DNA from: Phalacrocorax aristotelis
Taxonomy: Eukaryota > Chordata > Aves > Suliformes > Phalacrocoracidae
NCBI RefSeq assembly: GCF_949628215.1
Contig: NC_134276.1
Span: forward strand, 102,737,799 to 102,801,798
Direction of reading: 5' to 3'
Length of the DNA: 64,000 bases
The stretch's first letter is position 1. Every line of letters starts with the position of its first letter. The notes under the pieces were generated by a model. That model saw nothing but the letters and a program-made list of their open reading frames with translations. It did no database searches and was not told the origin of the DNA. Shown here piece by piece: positions 1 to 12,400 of this stretch. The position numbers were made by a program, and so were the translations under genes.

Positions 1-91
1 AGATAATCTCATCTAGGCTCCCTCTCCCACCAAAGGTTGGACCAGATGATCTTTCAAAGCTCATTCTGACCCGGGCTGTTCTATGATTCTA
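1..91 (+). repeat. CR1 LINE 3' end fragment
   Basis: The first 91 bases end in the typical CR1 tail: a 'ttggaccagatgatct' block, then a degraded 'ttccaaccc'-like stretch and 'ctgttctatgattct'. This matches the 3' untranslated end of avian CR1 elements in plus orientation. The element continues beyond the left edge of the window, so its true start is unknown. It is more diverged than the CR1 copy at 1745 and so probably older. Confidence 0.75.
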
Positions 92-1744
92 CTTTTTGGG
101 TTAAAGATCTCTGGGATAGGGACCAGGTTTTATTTATGTGAAAAACATCTGGCACAGTCATTATACCATAAATTTATCATATATTGGTAAATTGTTGTAA
201 TGGAAATACAAGCACTAACATTTCAATCTGCAATGTTATTTTGAAATAGTACCAAGTTGTTCTAGACCTGCATTCCTCATATCCTAATCTCTACCTGTTC
301 CACAACAGCATTAAGTCCTCTGCCTTCCTTGCTCCTCCCGACACCCCCAACAAGAAAACGCATCGTGGGACAGAACAAAAATTATGTAGGAACCAACTGA
401 CCAGAAAGCTGACAGAAAAAACAATGGGTAAACTGAGCTCTGTGCCATTCTCTTCAGGAACACAGTAATTTCTCTCCAACTAACTACTGATATTTGTACT
501 TTTAGGAACTTAGATCTCTCAGCAAGTCAGTACCCACATCAACCAGACTGCACGCCCTTTCCCCACAAAGGTCTGTGCAGCACCAGAATGTGCCTGTGTT
601 CTCAGGTCAGTGAAAGCAACATACTGAACAAAAGTTCCAGTAGATCAATAATTGGCAAATGCACACAAGACACATTATACACATCTGCTCTCTGTAATTC
701 TGTTTTGCTGAGAATTATTGTACTATGTTGTTACCAGCAGGCAGAAAGGGGGCTGGTTGTCAGCACTGTCCCAGTTTCACTCAACGTCTACTGTGTTCCG
801 GGTTTTACCCCTGTCACTTGGGAGGTGGAAAGCCCACAAAGTCTGGGAGTGAGAATTTCAAGGAAGGAAAGTGGGGAGGGTGTTATCTCTCAAAAAATAA
901 TGGTTTCAGTAAGACCAGATAAGCCTACATTTTTCAGTCTGAAGACCAATGCTATTTCTCAGAGCCAAGGAGATGGACAATATTTGGAGGGAGGTTCTCA
1001 GCCCTGACTGTCTTCCACTGTGGCAATCCTACTGGAATACATACAATCCTCCCATCCATGACCTCCCATGTACTTCAGAGGACAATGAGGCTTTCCCTAT
1101 ACCTGAGCCTAGGGGATAATGAAACGTCATACTGACACACAGACATAAAGTGTAGAACAAACATCAGGACCAAGGCATTCAGACAGACATAAATTTCACA
1201 TTCCGTACGGTTAGAACTTTCATAATAGGCACAATTATTTTTATATACACAGAAAGTACTAAAACATACATTCAAAATGCATAGGTTAGTTTATGAGAAA
1301 AATTTGCTTGCACCCAGCTCTGAGCAAGGGAGACAAGGAAATGCCCAGCCATCTAATCTACTAGTGTTCTCTTCTAACTTATACTATTCTAGATAAAACC
1401 ACAAATATTTTATTTCCCATTCCTCACTCCAAATAATTTACTCTCTTCTCATAAACTAGTAAGTAAGTACTCTTTTATATAAACAATAAATCCTCTTTTA
1501 ACATTCTGCTCCTCCTTAAACCTAAAGGAGAGTTTTCTAGACTAAAAGTTATTCATATAAAGGTAAAATTTAATTTATAGAGACCACCTGCAGACAATCA
1601 TAAGCATAGATCATATCTAAATTTAAGTACTGATGTCTTACCTAAGCTTTTACCTTGAAAAAATGATCAGGTTGAAAACAAGTACATTAACACCACACCT
1701 GCATAAAAGTCAGACATGTATGAAAATTCCTTCCACTGAGAATT

Positions 1745-2946
1745 ATAGCCTTCTACGATGGCATGACTGGCTGGATAGATGAAAAGAGAGCAGTGGATGT
1801 TGTTTACCTCAACTTCAGCAAGGCTTTTGACACTGTCTCCAATAGCATCCTCACAGGTAAGCTTAGGAAGTGTGGGTTAGATGGGTGGGCAATGAGGTGG
1901 ATTGAGAACAGGCTGAATGGCAGAGCTCAGAGGGTCATGACCAACAGGGCAGAGCCTGGTTGGAGGCCTTTCACTAGCAGTGTTCCCCAGGGGTCTGTGC
2001 TGGGTCCAGTCCTGTTCAACATAGCCATCAGTGACCTGGATGAAGAGACAGAGTGCACCCTCGGCAAGTTGGCTGATGATACAATACTGGGAGGAGAGGC
2101 TGATACACCAGAAGGCTGTGCTGCCATTCAGTGAGACCTGGGCAGGCTGGAGAGCTGCACCGAGGGGAACCTGATGAAATTCAACAAGAGCAAGTGCAAG
2201 GTCCTGCACCTGGGGAGGAACAACCCCATGCACCAGTACAAGCTGGGGGCTGACCTGCTGGAAAGCGGCTCTGTTGAGAAGGACCTGGGAGTGCTGGTGG
2301 ACAACAAGCTGACCCTGAGCCAGCGATGTGACCTTGTGGCCAAGAAGGCCAACGGTATCCGGGCTGCATTAAAAGGAGTGTGGCCAGCAGATCGAGGGAG
2401 GTTATCCTCCCCTTCTACTCTGCCCTAGTGAGACCACATTTGGAGTACTGTGTCCAGTTTTGTGCCCCCCAGTTTAAGAAGGATGCAGAACTGCTTGAGC
2501 AAGTCCAGCAGAGAGCTACCAAAATGATCAGTGGGCTGGAGCATCTCTGTTATGAGGAAAGGCTGAGACACCTGGGTTTGTTTAGCCTGGAGAAGAGAAG
2601 ACTGAGGGGGGATTTCATCAATACCTATAAATACCTAAAGGGTGGGTGTCAGGACGATGGGACTAGGCTCTTTTCAATAGTGCCCAATGACAGGACAAGG
2701 GGCAATGGGCGCAAGTTGGCACACAGGAAGTTCCACCTAAACATGAGAAAAAAACTTCTTTCCTGTGAGCGTGACAGAGCAGTGGCACAGGCTGCCCCAG
2801 GGAGGTTGTGGAGTCTCCTTCCCTGGAGACATTCAAAACCCACCTGGATGCGGTGCTGTGCCCCCTGCTCTGGGTGTGCCTGCTCAAGCAGGGGGGTTGG
2901 ACAAGATGATCTCTGGAGGTCCCTTCCAACCCCTACCATTCTGTGA
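1745..2946 (+). mobile_element. CR1 LINE, 5'-truncated, copy A
   Basis: A plus-strand CR1 fragment covering the C-terminal part of the reverse-transcriptase protein and the 3' tail. Visible RT blocks include '[16 protein letters not shown]', '[15 protein letters not shown]' and the catalytic 'LADDT' (the usual FADD box as LADD), followed by '[11 protein letters not shown]' and '[14 protein letters not shown]'. It starts abruptly at 'atagccttcta' and ends in 'ccattctgtgactatg', as expected of a 5'-truncated insertion. The frame is broken by a TGA after 'GCAAIQ' (2131-2133) and by a one-base loss near 2359, so it is not functional. It is nearly identical to the inverted copy at 17625. Confidence 0.93.
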
Positions 2947-5512
2947 CTATGTATGGACTTCAAGAATGTGGCTCAAAACTTTATTATAGTTTCTGTTTAA
3001 AGTTGTCTGTCTTCTTCTAAGGACACATTTTCATAGAAAACTGTAATAAAGCCACAGGAGGTATAAAGTAAGAGTGATCTAGCTATTTCAGTGCTATGTG
3101 TCTTTATATAGACAAGTTTTACATAAAAAAATTTTTTTTTGTTAAAAATGCATCACAGCATTCTATTCCTAAATAATCATTCACAAGATAATTTGGGCAG
3201 ACAATTCAAGAAGTAATTCCTGAGGCAACTTATCAGTCACCTTCTTCCTCCCACAGGAAAAAAAGAAACAAAACCAACCAGATAAAAAACCCACATCCTT
3301 CTCAAGCATTCCAAATTATGACAAAATACCCCCATGTCATGTGAGAGTATCACAGACTGACAGCAAGTTTTGGTGTTTTCCCATGTTACGTGGGAAAGTC
3401 TTTAGACTACTATTAATAAAAACGAGTGATAGTTTCAGCAAACCCTGGACATTTTAGATAAGTATTGGAAAACAGAACCAGTTTGAGACATTCATGCAAT
3501 TTGATGCTTGCTCTTTTGAGATCAGATCATTAATACAGTTACAGTTATGAGTTTCAAACTTTTCAGAGTTTCTACTCTTTACAGGAATGACTTCTAACTG
3601 TAAAAACCCTCACAAATGTTAAACTTCTGTTTCCTGAATGTTTTGCCAAGGACCCAAATGAGATTAACAAAGCTAGTCACCATTGCAAATGCTTTTCAGT
3701 TCCTGTGGCAATTATCAAACTGATGAGAAGGTCTCTTCTGTATTCATGGTATCTGTCTTCTGCTATGGGGAAAGGATAACGTGACCACAAAGGAAGAAAA
3801 ATTACTATAAACCCACAAAGCAGGCAACAGGTGTAGTGGCAAGGCACTCTTTTCTGCACTCTAAGTCAGAAGACAGCTCAGGAGTCTAACAAATAAAGAA
3901 TTCCCTACTTTCTAAAAACAGGAAAAATTAAGATATTTATCAACAACTGTGGTAGAAGCCCCACACTAACACTACAAATGGTGTTTCTGTGTACAACAGA
4001 TTTGCAAGCAGATAAGGACATTGTTTACTTTCTTGCCATGGCATTGTCACTTTATCTTGTTGAGTCATGTAAGCTTTAAGTATTTTTGTAGGAAAGCCCT
4101 CCACAAGTACTTCCACAGGAACTACCAGGTTTCTGTCTGGTTTTGCTTAAGTACTACGTAAGGAACACACTGTCCAAAACATTTTACTACTTCAAGACCC
4201 TAGGGTCAAAGTTCAAGAGGATGGTTATGAAGAACATGCTTGGTCAAATCAGGCCTATACTGCTGAAAGTTCTCAGATAAGTTTAAGATCCAGGCAAGGG
4301 ACTTCTTTTGCCATCCAGATTAATAGCTGGCTTGCTGTTTTCCACAATTTGTCTTTCATTAAAACAACACTGAGTTTCCCAAGCTATATTAACTCATACA
4401 TTTCTGGGTGAAGGTAGTTCTCATTTCTTTAACTGACATCTAAATTATATAAATTATATATAAAGGTAAAATTAAATTAATAATTATTAATTTACCCTGA
4501 GCAAGGTGCTCAGAACTTTAACAAACATACAAGATCATTTATTCAGAGAGAGTTCAGAAATTAATTCTTTGCAAATTTAGTCCTTTTCTTCTTCCAATAG
4601 ATGAGAAGCAATTAGGTAACTGGTTATCAGCAATAATATGGTCCCTTCTGAAGCAAAAGAGAATGACAATCCCCATTTCAAAGCTGGGGAAACAATGGCA
4701 GGAAAGCATTCTAATTCATGGTAAAGGTTAATAGTGTAGCTTGGAACAGAAACCTAATTCAGTCTGATCATGAACCACCAGAACATGTTTTGCACATGGG
4801 TATTACAAGCAGCAGAGAAACTAAATGATAAGGTTGGAAATGAGAAGTTGAAGAACCGTACATCTTCCAGTGTCATAACATTCTGCATCTTTCATCCACC
4901 TAAAATGTTGCCAATGACTACATATTACCAGCAGCACTCAAACAGCTTCCAAGCACTATAGTTAAAATGCTTCAGGATATTAGGGACTATATAACTGAAG
5001 CAAAAGTCTTTCCCTTAAGGAGTTCCCAATTTAATCAAATGGAATTAACCTTAGGAGGAAAGCAAGCAAAGGCTGCAGCGATAAGATCATCTTGTTGTAC
5101 AGTCTAGCTAGCACAATTTGAATGGCTGCTTCTAATCTTGTACATACACAGGCTGTTTTTAATCTTCACAGCATTTCATCGAGTAATTCCAGTACTGAGT
5201 GAACTGTGACTGAATTACAGTATCTTTTTAAAGAGATGACTGGCTTTCATCTTGAAAGATTTAACATGATGGAAAATCCACCGCATCACTCAACTGTTTC
5301 TAAAACCCGTATTAAGAAATAAAATAAATATCATTCTTTATTTTCAGTTTAATATTAATTTACTTCATTCTGAACCACCAAGACCTTTTAAAGTATGATT
5401 TTTTTTCTTATTTTTAGAACAAACTTTTAGCAGTTTCTTAGCACTCACAACCTTCATTTTTTTTTCTTTTTAGTAGTCTTTACTTACAGAGGTGTAGTAA
5501 CAAGCTGCTTTC

Positions 5513-5551
5513 TGGTTTTTTTGGTTTTGGGTTTGTTTGGGTTTTTTTGTT
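5513..5551. repeat. T/G-rich low-complexity tract
   Basis: Runs of T separated by two or three G over about 40 bases. The same composition recurs at 23321-23371, and as the complementary A/C-rich form at 19600-19650, 22194-22232 and 49217-49253. Such tracts are frequent in bird introns. No function is visible. Confidence 0.6.
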
Positions 5552-8500
5552 AAAAAGCTTCATTAACACAATTGCAGCTGGCAAGTTCTGACTCCTCCCC
5601 CTTTAAAACAAGTACTGTTATACTGAAAATCTGAAACACAAGAATAACAGAGCTAGGAATACATGCCACACCCACAAGATAGCCTTAACAGTATCCTGGC
5701 ATTAAGTGCAAGAATGATCCAGTAAGGGCAGGGAAATGCATGATCTCACTGCTAGATATGCAAGTATTGTGCTCTCTTAGACCTTCAAAATCTGTCTTGT
5801 TTTGCAATATGAACCTGAGCAGTCATCTCAACTGCCAGTAAGTAAGGTTTATAGTAATACTGAATGCTAATAGGATCAGATAAAGCAGATTGGTTCTGCT
5901 ATTTACACTACATAAAATGAAGACAGTCATTCTTTATTTCAGATCTGTTAATCTGGCTGCCTCCATGGCTTAAGGATCACTAAGCAATGGCACTTAAAAG
6001 ATACACATGGAACAAAAGAGGAAAATGGCCAAAGCCAAAGGAAAGCAAAGTCTGAGTGCTCTGTAATACCTAAGTGTTAGTTTTGTGTGATCTGTATATT
6101 AGTGTATTATTCCAAGAATAGGCTGGTAGTCACATCACACCTTTTAACTTAGCGACTCTTAACTTTATAACTCCAGCTTTTCAGAGAGTTGTTTTGAAGG
6201 CCCAGTGTAGCACTGGATCACTTCTATTTCACCAGGCATTTTTCCCTTATCAGTTTTCTAATCTCTCCAGCTACATAACAAGTAACTTTGTTTCTTCTTT
6301 TACTGACTCAGCATGAAACAGCCCGACTACAGAATAATATAATTGCGTGCCTTTTGGGGTTTTTTTTTCCAGATTAACTCCTTCCTTATTCCTACATCAA
6401 CTACCACAGCACACCTGCTTCCACTCCTCCTTGGGCCGCCTCCTACAGTGAGGTGGACACTGCTATATTACCTCCAGTTCAAGAAGGTAATGTAAATGTA
6501 TCAGAGGGTAGCTGGTAAATTTCTTCCCCCACTTTCCTACAGATTCCCACTACAAAACTCTACATTGAACTCTCCCATGTTTCACCACATTTGTCCAGCA
6601 TTACACTAGTGTTCCTGCCTTCTCAACACAACATTTTAATCTATAATTGCTACTTACCTCCACTGCAGCTGAAGCCACCCAAACCACAAGGCTTCCTTTT
6701 TCATAGCCCTGCACGAGCTCAGAAGCTATGCAGGATAAAGATGGTGGACCTATGAGCTGTGTTTTCAGTCACGGGACTGAAAAGCAAAGAAATTATGGAC
6801 ACAGTTTAGATCTGTGCTCCTCCTTTCTGAGCAGGCCAACCTGACTGCCTCTAACATTAGACAGGTTGGAATCAAAGGACTCAGAACCCAGCTCAATGTT
6901 CCTAGAGGAATGAGGACGGCCAAAGGAATAGACCAGAGCCATCAAGTCTTTCTTGGAGAAGAGTGGCAGTCTTCTGTCCCAAGATTTCATTACTTGTAGG
7001 CCTAATCTAAGCCCATGTAGCTATGCTGTGCAAATCCCCATTCTTATCTGAACTTGAGAGCTCATCATTTGAAATGGGGACAATGAAATATGGGAGAACA
7101 AAAAAGATCAGATGTTACGAGTTTTTCACTTCGCATTTTCCACCTCTGCCCCAAAGCAACAGTTATGCTGGGGGGAGGGTAAGAAGGAAGAAAAAGCCCA
7201 GAGTCATCATAAGTCTAAGTTGAGAGAGTTCAGGATCTGTGTCCGCTCTTTTTCCCTTCCTCCTAGGCAAAACCACAAGGTAAAAAGGTCTAGTAGGGTA
7301 GAGATAGGATAAAGTTGGTGATATCAGAGAAAGCACAGATGGCTCTGTTCTTTGAACTACTCCAGTGTAGGTCAATTTGTGCTCCATAAGCATCTGCTCT
7401 TCTGAACTCTTAGTGGTATGGCAAAAGCAGTTTGCTATAGCAGATTTTCAAAATAGTGCTTTAACAGGAGAAATTATTCAGCATCTACCAAGCCTTATCA
7501 GTAGTTGCGCCAGACCACATTGCTATTGACTGAAGTAGCCAACATCTCCCACATGTGCCCTCTGCTCTGAATCTCTTCAAAGCTCTGTCTTCCTAACTCT
7601 TTTGTATGATATTAGGAGCACTTTCAGATCAAAAACCAGATATATAGTATGTCATTTAGACAAGTATTCCTGTTATTTGCCTTACTTCTGGTCACACTTA
7701 ACCCTGTTACTCAGACACAGGTTGACAGCAGTCATTCTCTGTGACTTACCCCTCTATTTTTTTTTTCTTCTGATTAGTCATATTGATTTGAGAACGTCAA
7801 TTCAAGAACTTTCATATCAGGGCAAAACTCTCTGAAGGAGACCTCACAAAATACATAAGCATTCCTTGAACCTGCCCTGAACATGACTAGCATCCCTAAG
7901 GGATGGCTAACCTTCCTGCACTTCACCAAAATAAAAGACCTCAAAGCAATGAAGGTGAATGGCAAAGACTCGTTCGTTGTTTTTGTTTTAGAAAAAATTC
8001 ATTTTAAAAATATATCACTTCTCAGTGAATTGCCCAGCACCACTGAGCAGCATGTTGTGAAAAAAGCTTGTTCTTTGGGGCAAAAACAAAACAGGCATTA
8101 AAACAAATCCTGAAAATGAGGATGCTTTCCTAACTTTTTTGGAAATTACTTTTTTCTTCCAAAACAGAACTTCCGAGAGAAAGGGGTCACACAAACACTC
8201 CACAAAGTTATAGTTCCAGTTGTTGGGATTATACTGACCAAACAAGCACTTAAAATTCTCAAGATTTAATTATGAGGATTCTCATATTCAGCAAAAAAAC
8301 ATCTTATTGACCTATAAAGCTACCAATGCAGCACACCCCAGGAAATTCTCTGCCCTGTGGCACTAACACACAGGTAGAGTCCTAACCCCAGCACTGTCAG
8401 GCAATTGAATATATTTGTGTATAACGCAGTGATCTAAGTACTGCATCCACCCCAGTTATATGACCCTTTTCATTTATCACAAGCAGCACATATAATTTAT

Positions 8501-8639
8501 ATGTAATAAAAAGTATATACCTATAAAAATAAGATATATGTAGCACAAGCTTCATTTGTGTGGGATCTACACAGAGTGCCACATCACTTAGCACCGAACA
8601 GCAAGGTTAAATCCTTTTTGTTACAAGGATGAAGTTTAA

Positions 8640-9426
8640 ACAGCTATATGGAATGCAGGTGCCCAAATGCCGGCAGCAGGGGGGCTGCAGGAACGGCCTC
8701 TCTGAGGCTCCAACAGACCCACCACAGGGCACAGCTGAGACCCTCAGCCAAGATGGTGGCATCTCTGGAAAAGTGTGTAATAAAGGGCAAAACACTGCCT
8801 GACAGTGAGGGTGAAGTTGTGAAAAGCAGCCCTGCGAGCACCAAAAGTGTGAGAGGAGGAGGTGCTCCAGGTACCCCAGCAGAAATCTCCTGCAGCCCAT
8901 GGAGTGACCACATTGAAGCACATATTGCCCTGCAGGTCATGGAGAGACCACAATGGAGCAGATATCCATGCTGCAGCCCATGGAGGATCCCAGGCTACAG
9001 CAGGTTTATCCTCAAGGACTGCAGCCTGTGGAGAGGACCCATGCTGGAGCAGGCAAAAAGCATGCAGAGGAAGCAGCAGCAGAGAGGACCTGTTATGGAC
9101 TGACCACACCCCCCTATTTCCCACCTCCCTGTGCTGCTTGGGGCATGGGGGAGGTAGAGGATTCATGAATGAAGGAGTGAAATTGAGCCTGGGATAAAGG
9201 AGGGAGAAAGACATTGTTTCAATTTGTCTTTGTTTCTCACTATCCAAACTTATTTTAACTGGTGACAAATTAATTTTCCCCAAGTTTGTCTTGTCAATAA
9301 TGGTAATTGTTATGTATCCCAACCCACAAGCTTTTTCTCCCCGTCTTCTCCCTTGTCCTGTTGAGGGGAGTGAGTGAGCAGCTGGGTGGGCATATGGCAG
9401 CCAGCCAAGGCCAACCCATGACAACA
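8640..9426 (+). repeat. Avian LTR-type endogenous retroviral repeat
   Basis: A GC-richer block in an AT-rich intron. It contains degenerate units of the form 'ctgcagcccatggag..accac..ggagcag' repeated at intervals of about 50-60 bases (8880-9070). A T-rich part follows containing 'ttaattttccccaagt', and it closes with 'ggccaacccatgacaaca'. This organisation matches, from memory, a common bird ERV-L-type LTR that ends in '...accacaaca'. The left edge is uncertain and I found no clear target-site duplication. No gag, pol or env coding is visible. The open frames on both strands are by-products of the repeat. Confidence 0.55.
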
Positions 9427-12400
9427 TACTGACTTATTTGAAGAAACCAGTATTCCATCTGTAGATGATCCTGATCTTTTAGGAAATATTAGAGACTACA
9501 CAGGAAATGACATAGAATTAGAAAAACCATGAACAGACAAAACATATGAAATTGTTTTTATATAAATATATATAAATAATGAAAGTATGTGTGGACTGAC
9601 TCATAAAAGATTACCAAATTTTGGCTTCCACTCATTTGGCACACAACGGGCTTTAAGACGACTCGGCCAAAGTTCTCTAAAAAGAGTAACAAAGTGAATA
9701 AATTACCAATGCTAAATTTCAGTCAAGGAAATTGTGACAAATTGTGTTTGAAAAGAGATTAAAGAGGACACAGTCTCTTTTCTACCTCAAATTAGAAACA
9801 TATACAATAAGCAATACCTGCTATACAGGACACAATTCAATAATCCTCCTCAGTCTCTCTGAAATTGAAAGAAGTCACCTGAAGGCAGGCACCTTTACCA
9901 GAATATTTAGAGAACTTTAGTACTAAAACAATACAAATAATAGTTCCCAGGTGAATATAGAAAACATACTTGCATCTAAAGCAGCTGACATATTTATTGC
10001 AAGGAGTTAGTTACTGAAGCTTCATGTCTTTTACAAAACAGACCATTTCATTTAGTTTGAGCTTTACTTGTGCTAAAATCTGAAACTCTTTTCCATGAGT
10101 AGGATCACTCATTCTCAGCTTTACAGAAAATTAAATACTACTTTTAAAACTAACCCAATTAAAGCAATGGTATGTAGTTTGATAAAGGAAAAGGCACCTT
10201 TGGAAAAAAAATATTCCAAAGACCTACCTGATGTTACTTAAGGATAACAGTATACCGTTTAACACACATATGCTTCCAGCAGACAATGAAAAGACAAAAC
10301 AGCACTTTAAATAGCAGCTTTATTGGGAAGAAATGCAAATGTTGGATGAACAGATACTGAGACTCCCTGTGCTATTTTTCACATAGTGATAAGGACAGGC
10401 CTTTAGGCATTTGTAAAATTAAGGTATTTCCTTACACTAGAAAGGCTGCTTATCAGCCAACAGTACACACTGAGTATAAAGGATTCTCCTACATTGTCAA
10501 GAATGCAAAAGTTGCGTAAAACTTAAACAAGGAATTAAATACGTTAAAGCTCAATTGCTAGAGATAATGTCTCCTATTTAAAATATGCTTAAGAACACAC
10601 TCAAAAACTGACGTAAAAAGGGCTTAACTGCATAAGGCAGGGTATATCCCAAAGTAAGGTTTTTCAGTTTCCTTTTTCCATCAGGATACCGAAATGCCTA
10701 GAAGCAATTTTCACAAAAGAGAAAAAGCCATTTCAGGTGTGTCTACAAGGCTAGGCAATGAGATAAGGGAAAGAAAAACATTTTGCAAGACAAAATGGTA
10801 AATGGTAGATACCTACATAAAAATTTTAAAAAGTGTATTCCAACTTATAAATCCTATTTCTATATTAAACAGAATTATCAGTTGACTGCAAGTGCAGTTG
10901 AACTGTACAAAAAAAAAAAAAATTGTGTAAGGGCACATGACAAGTTTCCTTTCCAGATGACAAGTGTGCTTTCTATCAGTTCCACATAAATCAGTTTCCT
11001 GCACCTCAACAACAGAAAAGTTTCAATCCTTGGCTGGGGTAAAAGATTCCTCAAATGTTAAAATACAAGGGCAAGAATAATCCTGCTGAATGTATTACCA
11101 ATGGTAATAAGTTCAGAGGCAGCAAAGAAATAATAAAAACACACACACAAAAAGGCTTTCCATATATTTCACTAGAGTCAAGGTGCAAGTATTTATGCAA
11201 CACAGACTCCTTCAAAGCACCCACACAGTGAGGTTAAGGTTTTCCTCACTGCAAAAAGAGACAGGCGGAAGCAAGAGTTTATTGGAAGAACAGATTTCAG
11301 CTTTAGTCATAACAAGCTGGATGTTGCAAACACCATTCCACAGCAGCATTTTCTAACTGCTGAGTGGCTGAGGGAGCAACGGGATCACTCACTGTCACCA
11401 AATTCCAGGCTACAAACACTCTGCATTTCTGCCAAGGGTTGGGAATTATTTTAAGCCTATGCAAGACAGAACCAGGACGTGCACAGAAACAAACCAAGTT
11501 CAAGCAAAAAACTAGATGCAGAAGACTGGACATTTTCTTAAAAAAGATACGTGTATCAAGCAGTTAGAAAAGAGGTGCTCATTTGCAGTATGTATGTATT
11601 TATAGCTGATAAGATGGCTTCTCTGAAGAATGCAGGTTACAGGGGGAGGGCACCATATGCACAGGGATTTTTCATGCTTGATCTGGAAAGCAGGCTACTT
11701 TGTTATGGTCCTTCCATAAATGACCAAAGAAGTCTGTATGGTTAATAATACTGAAAAGAGTAATTTCCCTGTACTGAAAATGCTTTAATTCCTCTTTCCA
11801 GGATAAAAATTCCTTTCCTTAAAGAGGATAAGAACATTAATGTTATTGTTAGTGCTAATGGTTTATTTACTTTAAGTCACAAATCTGCAGCATGGGGAGG
11901 TTTATTTACTGTAGCTTACGAATTTCTCCCCTGTGGGTACTTCAAAAGTTGTCTGTTTTTCAGTACCAAGTAATCAGAAAAATTTGTTACAAGTCATATT
12001 ATGGTTGTGGGGCTGTCTTCAACTAGGAAAAAAATCAAACTGCAAAATTGTAATACAATGCTCTGATTTCCCAGCATAACAGATCTAAAACACCTTGAAA
12101 GTTTGTTTCAAGCAGAAAGTGAAGACAGCTATGAAAACAAGCCTACTGGACTCCTTAAAAACCCTCACATTTGCAAGTTTTTAACACGCTAAACTCTTAA
12201 TCACTGCCCAACTACACACAAGTAAGTACAGTTCTGCCAGTATGTAACAATATGATCCTTATTCACTGAAGTTGTGTGGTGGCGGCAGGTTGATTACTAT
12301 GAAGAGATGTGCTGAACTCTGTGTCGTCAAGAGACTTGTCTCTTCAGCAAAGACAGGGACAGAAAAAAGTAAGTGAAGAGATGAAACCTTTATATGAGCA

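Noticed and set aside
588-1007. 139-codon open frame on the plus strand
   Set aside because: No recognisable domain, no splice context, AT-rich flanks; frame length is within chance for this amount of intron.
8744-9427. 227-codon minus-strand open frame and overlapping plus-strand frames of 151 and 111 codons
   Set aside because: They fall entirely in the LTR-type repeat; composition (Leu/Pro/Ser/Trp) follows the repeat, not a protein family.
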